Assembly: GCA_024398665.1 (NCBI GenBank)
Contig: JAKSIS010000009.1
Coordinates: 1-64,000 of the forward strand
Direction of reading: 5' to 3'
DNA length: 64,000 nucleotides
Source: Bacteroidaceae bacterium
GTDB taxonomy: Bacteria > Bacteroidota > Bacteroidia > Bacteroidales > Bacteroidaceae
This document shows positions 41,891 to 50,342 of the stretch, piece by piece (within the stretch, counting starts at the first letter, position 1; the number at the start of each line of letters is the position of its first letter). The position numbers were made by a program, and so were the translations under genes. Below the pieces are notes generated by a model. That model was not told the DNA's origin. It saw nothing but the letters and a program-made list of their open reading frames with translations, and did not search any database.

Positions 41891-44800
41891 CTAATCTTTC
41901 TGTCTTCTGATACGTGCAATGTAGTCTGAAAGGTTAGTATCAAGCAGGCCTTTCATTTTCTTGAGAAGAACGGTTCTGGGCAGTTTCATACGCTCATGAA
42001 TGAACTCTTCGTCAAGATGGGGGTTGGAGATTTCATTCTGAATGATTTCGTTCAGACTGGTAATGAACTTTTCATCTGTCAGGCTGAATGTCTGGTCGGG
42101 ACTCATCATATTGAAGAATCCGTATTTGTACTGCCGTTTTATTTCAAAGCGTCCGCCCAACTGACTGCGCATCAACCGGTAAAGCTGTGTCCTGTCCACA
42201 GGTTTGGGTATGAATGAATCGGCCCCCATCTTGTATCCCATTTCCCTGTTCCTGGGATCAGTTCTCGATGTGAGCATGAGAACCGGTATGTGGCTTATTT
42301 CCAAAGTCTGTTTGATTGAACGGCACAGCAGGAATCCGTCAGAACCTTCCAGTTCGATATCTGATACCACAAGATCAATTTTCATCCGTTTCAGTGTGTT
42401 CAAGGCATCGGACACGTTTGTTTCCTTCATGACAATCCGGAACATGTCCTGCATTTCCGCCATTGATTCATCAAGCGGACTGCCGTCCATGCATACGAAC
42501 ATGACGTTCATGTTTCTGGTGTCGAAATCCTGTGCCATGGCTTCTTCCTGTGCATCCGGCTTTCTTTCAGCATGCGGTTTTGTCTTTCCTCCAGCTGCCG
42601 GTCTGGCGGTCTGGCCGTTCAGACTGACTGTTGCCGGGAAATCCATGTAGAATGTGGAACCTATTCCGTCTTCATTGTTACAGGCAGACATATTCCCGCC
42701 TATCAGGCTCAACTGAAGCTTGGCATAAGGCAGTCCAAGACCGTATCCGGGAACTGATCCGCTGTTGTCTTCGCGGTAATAGCGCTTGAACAGGTCTTCG
42801 GGATTGCATGAGAATCCATGTCCCTGATCCCTTACGGATACTCTTATATAGTCGCCGTTTCTGGCGGTGCTGACAGTTATGGTGCCTTCGCTGCTGTATT
42901 TGATGGCATTGTTGACCATATTTGAAAGGCCGGTCTCAACTATGCGCTTGTCAATGTAAACTGTACCGACAGACTGGTCCATAATGAATTTGAGACTTAT
43001 TCCGCGTCCGTAGCAGTCTATCCTGTAGTCTTCCAGAATGAAATCCAGCCATTCGTTCAGATTGACCTCTTCAACCAGAATATCGGCCTTGTTGATGTCT
43101 GCACGGCTGCTGTCAAGAATCATGTTGACCATTACGGTCATTTTGTTGACCTGGTTGTATATGCGTTCCATTCTCTCATAGTCAATGCCGTCAACGGATT
43201 TTTCCTGGAGGAAGTCCTTTACAGGATTGTATATAAGCGAAAGTGGCGTGCGCAGTTCATGAGCTATGTTTGAAAGGAAAGCGATCTTGTCTTCACGGTT
43301 CTTGATATCCTGTGCAGCAAGCATCCTGTCATTCTTTGATTTCTCATATATTCGTGTAATGCTTGAAATGGCATAACCGAACAGCAGGATCAATGTGAAC
43401 AGTATCAGCAATCCCGGGACTGATGCAATGAACGGTCTGGAAACGTTGAAGGAGACAAGATGCTGTTCTTCACTGAGCCCGTGTCTTGAAATCTGTGATA
43501 CGCGGACTTCATAATGTCCCTGTTCGAGATTCGTAAGAACAAGTTCATTGTCAGGGCTTGTGACAACTGATTCCACTACGCCATAACGGTAAATGGTGTA
43601 GCGGAAGATATGCCTGTAGGTAGGATTGAATGAATTGGCTGAAACTGACAGTCTTATGTTCTTGTCTTTCGCAGTCAGTTTCAGAGGGTTCTTTTCGGTG
43701 TCGGAAAGAACGTCATCTCTGAATTCACGGTTGTCTGTGGATGCGGAAAGACAGGCGACTGACAGGTTGCCGGCGGGTTGGGTGTTTCTGACTCTGGTAT
43801 CAATTTCGACAATTCCTTCAGTGCAGGGGAATAGTACCACACCGTCAGTGGTGCAGAATGAATATCTGTTTGTGAAATGGCTTTCAGGGATGCCGTCTTC
43901 GGTCGTGTAGACTGAAAGTTCGCCGTTTGCCGGATTGTATGACTGTACATATCCTGTGGTCGTATTGAACCATATGATGTCATTCCTGTCAATGGCGACG
44001 TTGTAGAACCGTCCCAGACCTTCAGCTTTCAGAATCAGTTCCTCGTGGCCTGACATCGGACTGTACCTGTGTATGCCTTCAGGTTCGATGAAATACAGAA
44101 TCCCCTTTGAGTCAGTTGCCATTGACGTGATGGCCTGGACATTGTCCTTCTGTCCGTTGAATACCATTCTTGACTGAAGTGAATTGAAGTCAATTTCAGA
44201 AATGCATCCGCCGTAACAGATATATGCAGCAGTTTCTGAAGCGCATACGGCATCAACGGTGACGCCTCTCAGGGATAAGGGGTCAATTTCCTGATAACTG
44301 TCAGAACCGATGTCATATTTCATGTGATATGAATCGAAATTGAACATCATGATCCCGCCGTCAGGGGTATTGAGGAACTTCAGGTTGTTGAATCCTACAG
44401 GCATGATCTCATCGGGCTTCTCCTTTCTGGGAATATGTGAAACCCGGCCTGTGGACTTTTCCATGAGGAACAGGCCGGTGTTCTGTGCATAGAACATTAT
44501 CCTGTCATTGTCATATTCGCACATGGCGGTAACGCGCATACCGTCAGTTTCAGGAAAATCATCTTCTTCAAGCGTACGTACATTGATTCTCTTGATTCCT
44601 TCACCTGCCGTTCCGGCCAGTATCACTCCTTCCGATTCTTCCAGCATGGAATGGAAAAGGATATGGCTGACTACACCTTTGCCGTGGTCATTGGTATGTT
44701 CAAGCAACCTGAAGAACGTCTTCTTCATTGTGACCAGTCCGTGCTTCATCGTTGCGAACAGGTATTCGCTTCCGCTCTCATCGACAATCATGGCGTTCAC

Positions 44801-45703
44801 GCCGGAAATGCAGGGGTCGCCTATGAACTGGCTGCCGCCTGATATGTTGCGCCTGTCTATCAGAGAAAGACCTTTGCCGAAATTGGCGAGAGCTAGGTTT
44901 CCGTTGGGCAGGGGGCAGATTGCCGTCACCTGGTCATTGGGCATTACGGAATTACCGCTGTCATATGTCGCAATTTTCCGGTATCCGTTGTTTATGTAGT
45001 AGCCGCAGACTCCGTGGTTGAGTGAAGACACCCATATGATGTTCTCCCTGTCAATGACCATTGACGGTGCCAGAATACGTTCTTCAATCATGTCTATCCT
45101 CTCCAACCGGCCTGATCCGATGTCATACATGTAAATTCCGTTCTGTGTATCAGCCAGATATATCACATCACCTTCGCCCGCTGGCTTTGCAATCTTGGAT
45201 ATTGTCCAGTTGGTGTCCGCCGGGAAATGCATGAGCGGAGTACAACTGCCGTCGGTCATGTTGTAGCTGTACAGGGTCTTCAGACTGTTTTCAAAGAAGA
45301 CGGCCGTTGCATCGTCCAACTGGCAGATGTATCTTGTAACGAACATATGGTTTCCGTCTCCGATTATGGAAGCTCTATTAGTGTCAATGTTGTAGTCAAT
45401 AATATGGGTGTCTGTTGCAATGAGGGCATGGTCAGTGCATGCAATGCTCCTGACATTTCCCATGAAGACCCGTGTTCCGGAAGCGAGAATATCATTCACA
45501 CATTCTGTCTGGCTGTTTGAAAGAACGGCAATGCCGATGTCAGTTCCAATCCAGAGTCTTCCGAATCTGTCTTTTGCCAGTGTGTTGAGTGTCTGACTGT
45601 TCAGACCGTTTCCAATTGAAGTCTGGCTGAAGGCGTAATCATATGCCGCGAATGACCTGATAACGGTAAAGGACAGCAGGACTGTCAGTAATATTTTTTT
45701 CAT
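41891..45703 (-). CDS. Hybrid two-component sensor kinase with half an AraC domain (regulator B)
   Basis: A 1270-residue protein: signal, Reg_prop propeller (~25-660), Y_Y_Y (~690-770), membrane span (~780-800), HisKA with H815 in AHELRTPLSL, and a full HATPase domain (Asn box near 931, DQGHG at 959, GYGLGLPYAKL near 986). The receiver keeps D1115 (VVSDIELEGSDGF) and Lys (IPKPV), but its N-terminal acidic pair has become CMDGS. The protein stops after the first helix-turn-helix of an AraC domain (LPRTVLLKKMKGLL...YIARIRRQKD); the second HTH, present in A and C, is missing. It should be an active kinase with poor or no DNA binding. Its ATG overlaps the stop of regulator C by 4 bases. Confidence 0.9.
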   Translation of the reverse strand: MKKILLTVLLSFTVIRSFAAYDYAFSQTSIGNGLNSQTLNTLAKDRFGRLWIGTDIGIAVLSNSQTECVNDILASGTRVFMGNVRSIACTDHALIATDTHIIDYNIDTNRASIIGDGNHMFVTRYICQLDDATAVFFENSLKTLYSYNMTDGSCTPLMHFPADTNWTISKIAKPAGEGDVIYLADTQNGIYMYDIGSGRLERIDMIEERILAPSMVIDRENIIWVSSLNHGVCGYYINNGYRKIATYDSGNSVMPNDQVTAICPLPNGNLALANFGKGLSLIDRRNISGGSQFIGDPCISGVNAMIVDESGSEYLFATMKHGLVTMKKTFFRLLEHTNDHGKGVVSHILFHSMLEESEGVILAGTAGEGIKRINVRTLEEDDFPETDGMRVTAMCEYDNDRIMFYAQNTGLFLMEKSTGRVSHIPRKEKPDEIMPVGFNNLKFLNTPDGGIMMFNFDSYHMKYDIGSDSYQEIDPLSLRGVTVDAVCASETAAYICYGGCISEIDFNSLQSRMVFNGQKDNVQAITSMATDSKGILYFIEPEGIHRYSPMSGHEELILKAEGLGRFYNVAIDRNDIIWFNTTTGYVQSYNPANGELSVYTTEDGIPESHFTNRYSFCTTDGVVLFPCTEGIVEIDTRVRNTQPAGNLSVACLSASTDNREFRDDVLSDTEKNPLKLTAKDKNIRLSVSANSFNPTYRHIFRYTIYRYGVVESVVTSPDNELVLTNLEQGHYEVRVSQISRHGLSEEQHLVSFNVSRPFIASVPGLLILFTLILLFGYAISSITRIYEKSKNDRMLAAQDIKNREDKIAFLSNIAHELRTPLSLIYNPVKDFLQEKSVDGIDYERMERIYNQVNKMTVMVNMILDSSRADINKADILVEEVNLNEWLDFILEDYRIDCYGRGISLKFIMDQSVGTVYIDKRIVETGLSNMVNNAIKYSSEGTITVSTARNGDYIRVSVRDQGHGFSCNPEDLFKRYYREDNSGSVPGYGLGLPYAKLQLSLIGGNMSACNNEDGIGSTFYMDFPATVSLNGQTARPAAGGKTKPHAERKPDAQEEAMAQDFDTRNMNVMFVCMDGSPLDESMAEMQDMFRIVMKETNVSDALNTLKRMKIDLVVSDIELEGSDGFLLCRSIKQTLEISHIPVLMLTSRTDPRNREMGYKMGADSFIPKPVDRTQLYRLMRSQLGGRFEIKRQYKYGFFNMMSPDQTFSLTDEKFITSLNEIIQNEISNPHLDEEFIHERMKLPRTVLLKKMKGLLDTNLSDYIARIRRQKD

Positions 45704-47340
45704 CCCCTTGCAATTAACCTGTTTCTGTATTCTCTTGGAGACATTCCGGTTTCATCCCTGAATGCGGTACTGAAGTACTGCAGACTGGCGAATCCTGTTG
45801 AATCAGCAATTCTTCCTACGCTGAGATCTGTGTCCGAAAGCAGTTTTTTTGCCATTTCTAATCTTATCCCCCTTATATATCTGCTGGGCGTAGTACCCAG
45901 AATGCTGCCCATCTTGTTGTAAATGTTCGTCCGGCTGAGATGCATATACGTTTCAATCTGTTCTATGTCAAGATTCCTGTCGGCTATATGTTCAGTGATG
46001 AATCCGTTCAGTTTCACAATGAACGTTTCATCGGCCAGGCTGAATGTCTGGTCCTTGTCCATCCTGTAAAAGCAGTTTCCGGCATACTGCTTCTTGATTT
46101 CAAACCTGCTTCTCAGGATTGACGATATTCTCTTGTACATGACATTCTTGTCAAATGGCTTCGGCACAAAATCATCGGCCCCAAGCTTGTAGCCTATATC
46201 CTGATTGTCAGGATTGCCTCTTGAGGTCAGCAGTATGACTGGAATATGGCTCAGCGATATGTCGTTCTTTATGCATTTGCACAGCATGAAACCGTTCATC
46301 TGCGGCATGAATATGTCACTGACAATGATGTCTGGAATTTCCGATCGCGCCATAGCCAGTGCCTGCTTGCCGTCGCGGGCGGTCAGCACCTTTCTGAACA
46401 GGCCCGAGTATTCTTCCTTTACATAATCGAGAAGGTCATCCTCGTCATCGGCTACGAGCAGGACGCATTTTCTGGTGTCAAAAACGTCGGTAAGGTCAAA
46501 GCTGCGGTCGTAGCTGTTCATTACGCTGTCAACCACTTCCCTGTCGGTCTGAACCAGTTCCGGAATGTCCAGCATGGCGTAATTGCCCTGGTCCGATGCA
46601 CTGAATGTCACCTTTATTCCGGAAATGTCCAAAAGAATACGCGCCTGAGCCAGTTTGCCGTATGCCGTGCTGTCAATACACTTTCCGTCATCCCAAAGGC
46701 ATATTCTGCAGTAACCGTCACATTCCGATGTGGATATGCTGACATTTCTGCCGCATGTTCTGGCAAGTGTGCTTTCCAGAAGCATTTTCATTGATTCCTC
46801 CACGGAGTTCCTGTCAATGATGACGTCGCCCACAGAGGGGTCGGGACGGAAGGAGAAACATGTCCCGGCATTTGAGAATTTGAACCGGAACTCTTCCAGA
46901 ACAGTATCCAGCCATTGGTTGAGGGAGGTTTTTTCAGTATTGCGGAAGTCGGCCCGTTTCAGCGTACCGGTCTCGTCAAGGGTCATGCTGACAATAAGTG
47001 AAAGACGGTCTGCCTGCTGGCTGGCCAGAACCAGTTTCTTCCTGACGCTGTCCATGATGTCAGCTGATCCCAGCACATCCCTTATAGGATTGGAAACAAG
47101 CGAAATGGGAGTCTTCATTTCATTGGCCATTTTCTGCAGGCGGCTTATCGTATTGTCTTTTTCAATTAATTCACTCTCAAGTGTTGCCGATTTTGAAATC
47201 AGAATCTTAACGTGTGTGAGTTTCTGCCAGTAAAGACATACAAATACTATGCAGGACACTGTGGCTATTGCCGCCAGTGTAAGTCCGATTGTTGCAGCTG
47301 AGGCTGCTTGCGCCGCTTCAGTCAGATGTAAGCAAACCAT
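45700..47340 (-). CDS. Sensorless two-component regulator with Asn in place of His (regulator C)
   Basis: A 546-residue protein with no periplasmic domain, only one N-terminal membrane span (~17-38). The HisKA helix reads MANEMKTPISL: the phospho-acceptor His is N73. The ATPase region (~140-265) is eroded: the N box has lost its Asn residues (VEESMKMLLESTLART), the G1 site reads DDGKC and no GxGLG exists. Receiver and output are intact: ADDEDD, D342 in IIVSDIFMPQMNG, VPKPF, and a complete AraC domain (~450-545) with LSRTNIYNKM and FASLQYFSTAFRDETG. Start is at 47340: the in-frame sequence to 47418 overlaps a strong promoter and cannot be translated from it. It is the first gene of the operon. 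Confidence 0.88.
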   Translation of the reverse strand: MVCLHLTEAAQAASAATIGLTLAAIATVSCIVFVCLYWQKLTHVKILISKSATLESELIEKDNTISRLQKMANEMKTPISLVSNPIRDVLGSADIMDSVRKKLVLASQQADRLSLIVSMTLDETGTLKRADFRNTEKTSLNQWLDTVLEEFRFKFSNAGTCFSFRPDPSVGDVIIDRNSVEESMKMLLESTLARTCGRNVSISTSECDGYCRICLWDDGKCIDSTAYGKLAQARILLDISGIKVTFSASDQGNYAMLDIPELVQTDREVVDSVMNSYDRSFDLTDVFDTRKCVLLVADDEDDLLDYVKEEYSGLFRKVLTARDGKQALAMARSEIPDIIVSDIFMPQMNGFMLCKCIKNDISLSHIPVILLTSRGNPDNQDIGYKLGADDFVPKPFDKNVMYKRISSILRSRFEIKKQYAGNCFYRMDKDQTFSLADETFIVKLNGFITEHIADRNLDIEQIETYMHLSRTNIYNKMGSILGTTPSRYIRGIRLEMAKKLLSDTDLSVGRIADSTGFASLQYFSTAFRDETGMSPREYRNRLIARG

Positions 47341-47371
47341 AAATCCTCTTATAAATATCCAGATATCTATG

Positions 47372-47403
47372 CAAATATAGCATTTGCATGCGGTTTCTAC
47401 AAA
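47372..47403 (-). promoter_or_regulatory. Promoter of the three-regulator operon
   Basis: The minus strand shows TTTG (47400-47403), a 20-base spacer and TATATTTG (47372-47379), the best promoter match in the window. It sets the start of regulator C at 47340, 31 bases downstream. The -33 element overlaps the edge of the terminator hairpin of mdh. Confidence 0.7.
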
Positions 47404-47438
47404 AAAAGGGCGTGCCAATTTTCCTGCACGCCCTTTTT
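47401..47438 (-). terminator. Terminator after mdh
   Basis: GGGCGTGC (47408-47415) pairs with GCACGCCC (47426-47433), flanked by runs of A and T that make a 13-bp extended stem and a T run on either strand. It lies 23 bases after the mdh stop and insulates the regulator operon. Confidence 0.85.
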
Positions 47439-47461
47439 CAAGTTGCCTTTATGCCGTTTCC

Positions 47462-48454
47462 TTAGAGATTCGGATTGATCTGGCCCCAATCTGCGATTGC
47501 GGGAATGATGCCCAGTTCAACCAGTTCGTCACGCATCTTCTGCAGGTGTTCATATGACTTCTGGAGATCTGCCATTTCCTGAGCTGTGCCCTTGGGGGCT
47601 GTGAAGCTTACGCCGTCAGCGTCAATGGTGGTGGGCATGGCCATCATCACGTTCTTGAATCCGCACTTGTCGCAGTTGACATAGCAGCCTGCGGGCAGAG
47701 TGAACTTTTCACCGCCCATAGCGCCTTCAATCATCTTTACGGCCTGGTATGCGGGGCTCTGGAATGAACTGCGGCCGCGCAGCTTGATGATGTTCGAACC
47801 GCCCTGGATTGTGTTGTGCTTGATTTCTGCAAACTTTTCTTCAGAAAGGTTCATTTCAGAAAGAGGCTTGCCGTCAATCTTGACCTGACTTGCGAATACG
47901 GCCATCTGTTCGCCGTGACCGCCGTAGGTGTGGGCACCGGTAACCTTGTCCTGCTGAACGCCGAATTCCTGTGCAAGGGCTTCCTGCAGACGTGTTGAAT
48001 CAAGAGCTGCAAGTGAAGTCAGCTGGTTGGGTTTCAGGCCTGAATGGATCAGGGCTGTCAGAGCTGTGACGTCAGCCGGGTTGAATATTACGACAACGTG
48101 CTTTACATCGGGGCAGTACTTCTTGATCTTGTCACCGAAGTCAGCTGCAATCTGGCAGTTGCCCTTGAGCAGGTCTTCACGTGTCATGCCTTCCTTACGG
48201 GGTGCACCACCTGATGAAATGATGTACTTGGCACCCTTGAATGCGACTTCAGGATCAACGGTCCAAGTGATGTTTGCACCGGGGAATGCACAGTGGTACA
48301 TTTCTTCGGCCACACCATGGACACCGGGTTCAAAAATGTCATACAGGCAGATGTTGGGGGTAAGACCCAGCAGCATTGCAGTCTGAACCATGTTGGAACC
48401 GATCATTCCGCCGGCACCGACAATAAGAAGCTTTTCGTCTGTTAAGAATTTCAT
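47462..48454 (-). CDS. mdh: Malate dehydrogenase (NAD-dependent)
   Basis: A 330-residue cytosolic enzyme interconverting malate and oxaloacetate. The NAD-binding loop LLIVGAGGMIGSNMVQTA is at the N-terminus; VVIFNPADVTALTALIHSG and ALDSTRLQEAL are in the substrate region, and GAHTYGGHGEQMAVF carries the catalytic His. It belongs to the Bacteroidetes form. In these anaerobes it feeds the fumarate-succinate branch. The ATG is at 48454; a TTG two codons earlier is less likely. A promoter and a terminator flank it, so it is probably monocistronic. Confidence 0.94.
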   Translation of the reverse strand: MKFLTDEKLLIVGAGGMIGSNMVQTAMLLGLTPNICLYDIFEPGVHGVAEEMYHCAFPGANITWTVDPEVAFKGAKYIISSGGAPRKEGMTREDLLKGNCQIAADFGDKIKKYCPDVKHVVVIFNPADVTALTALIHSGLKPNQLTSLAALDSTRLQEALAQEFGVQQDKVTGAHTYGGHGEQMAVFASQVKIDGKPLSEMNLSEEKFAEIKHNTIQGGSNIIKLRGRSSFQSPAYQAVKMIEGAMGGEKFTLPAGCYVNCDKCGFKNVMMAMPTTIDADGVSFTAPKGTAQEMADLQKSYEHLQKMRDELVELGIIPAIADWGQINPNL

Positions 48455-48490
48455 AATCAAAGTATTTTAATGCGTTCTGTTTCGTAAACG

Positions 48491-48524
48491 CAAAAGTAGT
48501 TCTTTTATCCGTTGATTGGCAATT
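48491..48524 (-). promoter_or_regulatory. Promoter of mdh
   Basis: On the minus strand TACTTTTG (48491-48498) lies 36 bases before the mdh ATG, with a weak -33 element (ATTG, 48521-48524) 22 bases upstream. Confidence 0.5.
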
Positions 48525-48543
48525 TAATTTCGAAAACTTGCAG

Positions 48544-48551
48544 TAATTTCG
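48544..48551 (+). promoter_or_regulatory. Putative -7 box (TAATTTCG) of the gamma-carbonic anhydrase gene
   Basis: TAATTTCG followed by CAT lies 28 bases before the ATG at 48580. The control region is shared with the divergent mdh promoter. Confidence 0.45.
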
Positions 48552-48579
48552 CATTGGAAATAACAAAATAGAACAGTAT

Positions 48580-49104
48580 ATGGCAATTATCAGATCAGTC
48601 CGAGGATTCACTCCTGAAATCGGAGAAGACTGTTTCCTGGCAGACAACGCAAGTGTGATAGGTGATGTTGTGATAGGTGAAGGCTGCAGCATCTGGTTCG
48701 GAACCGTAATACGCGGTGATGTGAATTCAATACGTATAGGAAATGGAACGAACATTCAAGACGGAACCGTAATACACACACTTTACCAGCGTTCCACAAC
48801 GACAATAGGCAACAATGTGTCTGTAGGCCACAATGTGACCATACATGGTGCGGAAATAAAGGACAACGCTCTCATTGGAATGGGTTCTGTGGTGCTTGAC
48901 CATGCCGTGGTAGGTGAGGGTGCCATTGTCGCTGCCGGTTCAGTGGTGCTGGGCAAGACCGTGATACCGGCCAACACCATCTGGGCGGGCGTACCTGCAA
49001 AATATGTCAAGGACGTAGATCCCGATCAGGCAAAGGAAATGAACCAGCGCATAGCACGTGACTACCACATGTATGCAGGCTGGTATAAGGAAGACAAGGA
49101 TTAG
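48580..49104 (+). CDS. Gamma-carbonic anhydrase family protein
   Basis: A 174-residue left-handed beta-helix protein of hexapeptide repeats (VIGDVVIGEGCSIWFGTVIR; AEIKDNALIGMGSVVLDH). Zinc-binding His residues appear in GTVIHTL, SVGHNVTIHG. This matches the YrdA/PaaY/CaiE group, trimers with His-bound metal at subunit interfaces; carbonic anhydrase activity is proven for some members only. A C-terminal helix (AKEMNQRIARDYHMYAGWY) is typical. The last 4 bases overlap the convergent waaA gene. Confidence 0.88.
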   Translation: MAIIRSVRGFTPEIGEDCFLADNASVIGDVVIGEGCSIWFGTVIRGDVNSIRIGNGTNIQDGTVIHTLYQRSTTTIGNNVSVGHNVTIHGAEIKDNALIGMGSVVLDHAVVGEGAIVAAGSVVLGKTVIPANTIWAGVPAKYVKDVDPDQAKEMNQRIARDYHMYAGWYKEDKD

Positions 49105-50330
49105 TCCAGACCTATCTCACCCAGAATCTGGTCCGATGTACCTCCGCTTCTGCGGACATAGTCACCGGCTATCCGTCCGGCTTTCTTCATCGAAGCCGGG
49201 CTGCTGATGAACTTGTCAATCAGGACGCGCAGGCTGTAGGCGTCAGTGATTTCAAATCCGCCCTTGAGGCGTTTCAGGTCCTGCGCTTCACGGAAACGCC
49301 TGTTGTTCGGTCCGAAGAGAACCGGTATGTCGAACACAGCAGCTTCAAGGATATTGTGTATTCCAACTCCGAATCCACCTCCTATATAGGCAATGTGGCC
49401 GTAGCGGTAAATAGAAGACAACATTCCGAAACAGTCTATTATCAGCACTTCAGCGTCATGGACGTTGTCAGGTGTGGCCTGGGACAGGCGCAGGTGACGG
49501 CGGTCTTCAAGCATGCCTTCAATCTGGACAAGGTGCTCCTCATGTATCTCATGCGGCGCGATTATGATCTTCCAGTCCTTCTTGTTGCGGAAATACGGTA
49601 TGAACAGCGCTTCGTCCTGAGGCCATGAACTGCCTGCAATGAACGTAGGACTGCCGTTGACGAACTTTTCAATGATCGGGAACTGCTTTGATGCCGCAGC
49701 CACTTCAATGACGCGGTCACAGCGTGTGTCGCCTACAATTGAAACGCAGTCAATCCCTATGCCTGCAAGAAGATCCTTGGAATTGCGGTCCTGCACGAAA
49801 AGATGCTTGAAACAGTGCAGGGGCTTGGCATAGAAACCGCCGTACCACTTGAAGAACAGCTGGCTTTCCCTGAAGATGGACGATATGCTGTATGTTTCAA
49901 TACCACGCTTCTGCAATCCGAGAAGGAAATTGGGCCAGAATTCGTATTTTATGAAAAACGCCTTCTCAATCCTAACGTGGTCAAGGAAACGGTTCACGTT
50001 GACAGGGAGGTCAAACGGGATGTAACATACTATATCGGCATATTTGTAATCCTTTCTGACCTCATATCCTGAAGGGGAGAAGAATGTCAGAAGAATCCTG
50101 CACTCAGGATGCCGCATGTGAATGCGTTCGATTAGCGGACGGGCCTGCTCGAATTCACCCAGCGAAGAAGCATGGAACCAGAGATATGAGGCATCCCTGT
50201 CGACCTTTTCTTCAAGTGTCTTGAAAATGTGGTGATGCCCTTTAAGAAGCAGCTTGGCTTTTCTGTTGAACGGCGACGCCAGATTGACGCCAAGCGCATA
50301 GAACAGACTGCCTATAGTATACAGATGCAT
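49101..50330 (-). CDS. waaA: 3-deoxy-D-manno-octulosonic acid transferase
   Basis: A 409-residue inner-membrane-associated GT30 enzyme that adds Kdo to lipid IVA, joining lipid A to the core sugar. The N-terminal hydrophobic helix (MHLYTIGSLFYALGVNLASP), the catalytic-Glu motif HASSLGEFEQARPLIE, the central AGSSWPQDEALFIPYF and the C-terminal GHIAYIGGGFGVGIHNILEA donor site are all present. It is about 12 bases after gltX in the same direction, a linkage I have seen in other Bacteroidales. Confidence 0.93.
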   Translation of the reverse strand: MHLYTIGSLFYALGVNLASPFNRKAKLLLKGHHHIFKTLEEKVDRDASYLWFHASSLGEFEQARPLIERIHMRHPECRILLTFFSPSGYEVRKDYKYADIVCYIPFDLPVNVNRFLDHVRIEKAFFIKYEFWPNFLLGLQKRGIETYSISSIFRESQLFFKWYGGFYAKPLHCFKHLFVQDRNSKDLLAGIGIDCVSIVGDTRCDRVIEVAAASKQFPIIEKFVNGSPTFIAGSSWPQDEALFIPYFRNKKDWKIIIAPHEIHEEHLVQIEGMLEDRRHLRLSQATPDNVHDAEVLIIDCFGMLSSIYRYGHIAYIGGGFGVGIHNILEAAVFDIPVLFGPNNRRFREAQDLKRLKGGFEITDAYSLRVLIDKFISSPASMKKAGRIAGDYVRRSGGTSDQILGEIGLD

Positions 50331-50342
50331 TGCGGGAAATAC

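Noticed and set aside
38309..47340. Frameshift errors as the cause of the unusual regulator architectures
   Set aside because: All three frames are open over their full lengths, the domains present are continuous and the 4-base C/B overlap is intact; absent domains are not found in another frame nearby.
47341..47418. Longer N-terminus of regulator C
   Set aside because: The codons overlap the -7 and -33 elements of the operon promoter, so they cannot be in the transcript.
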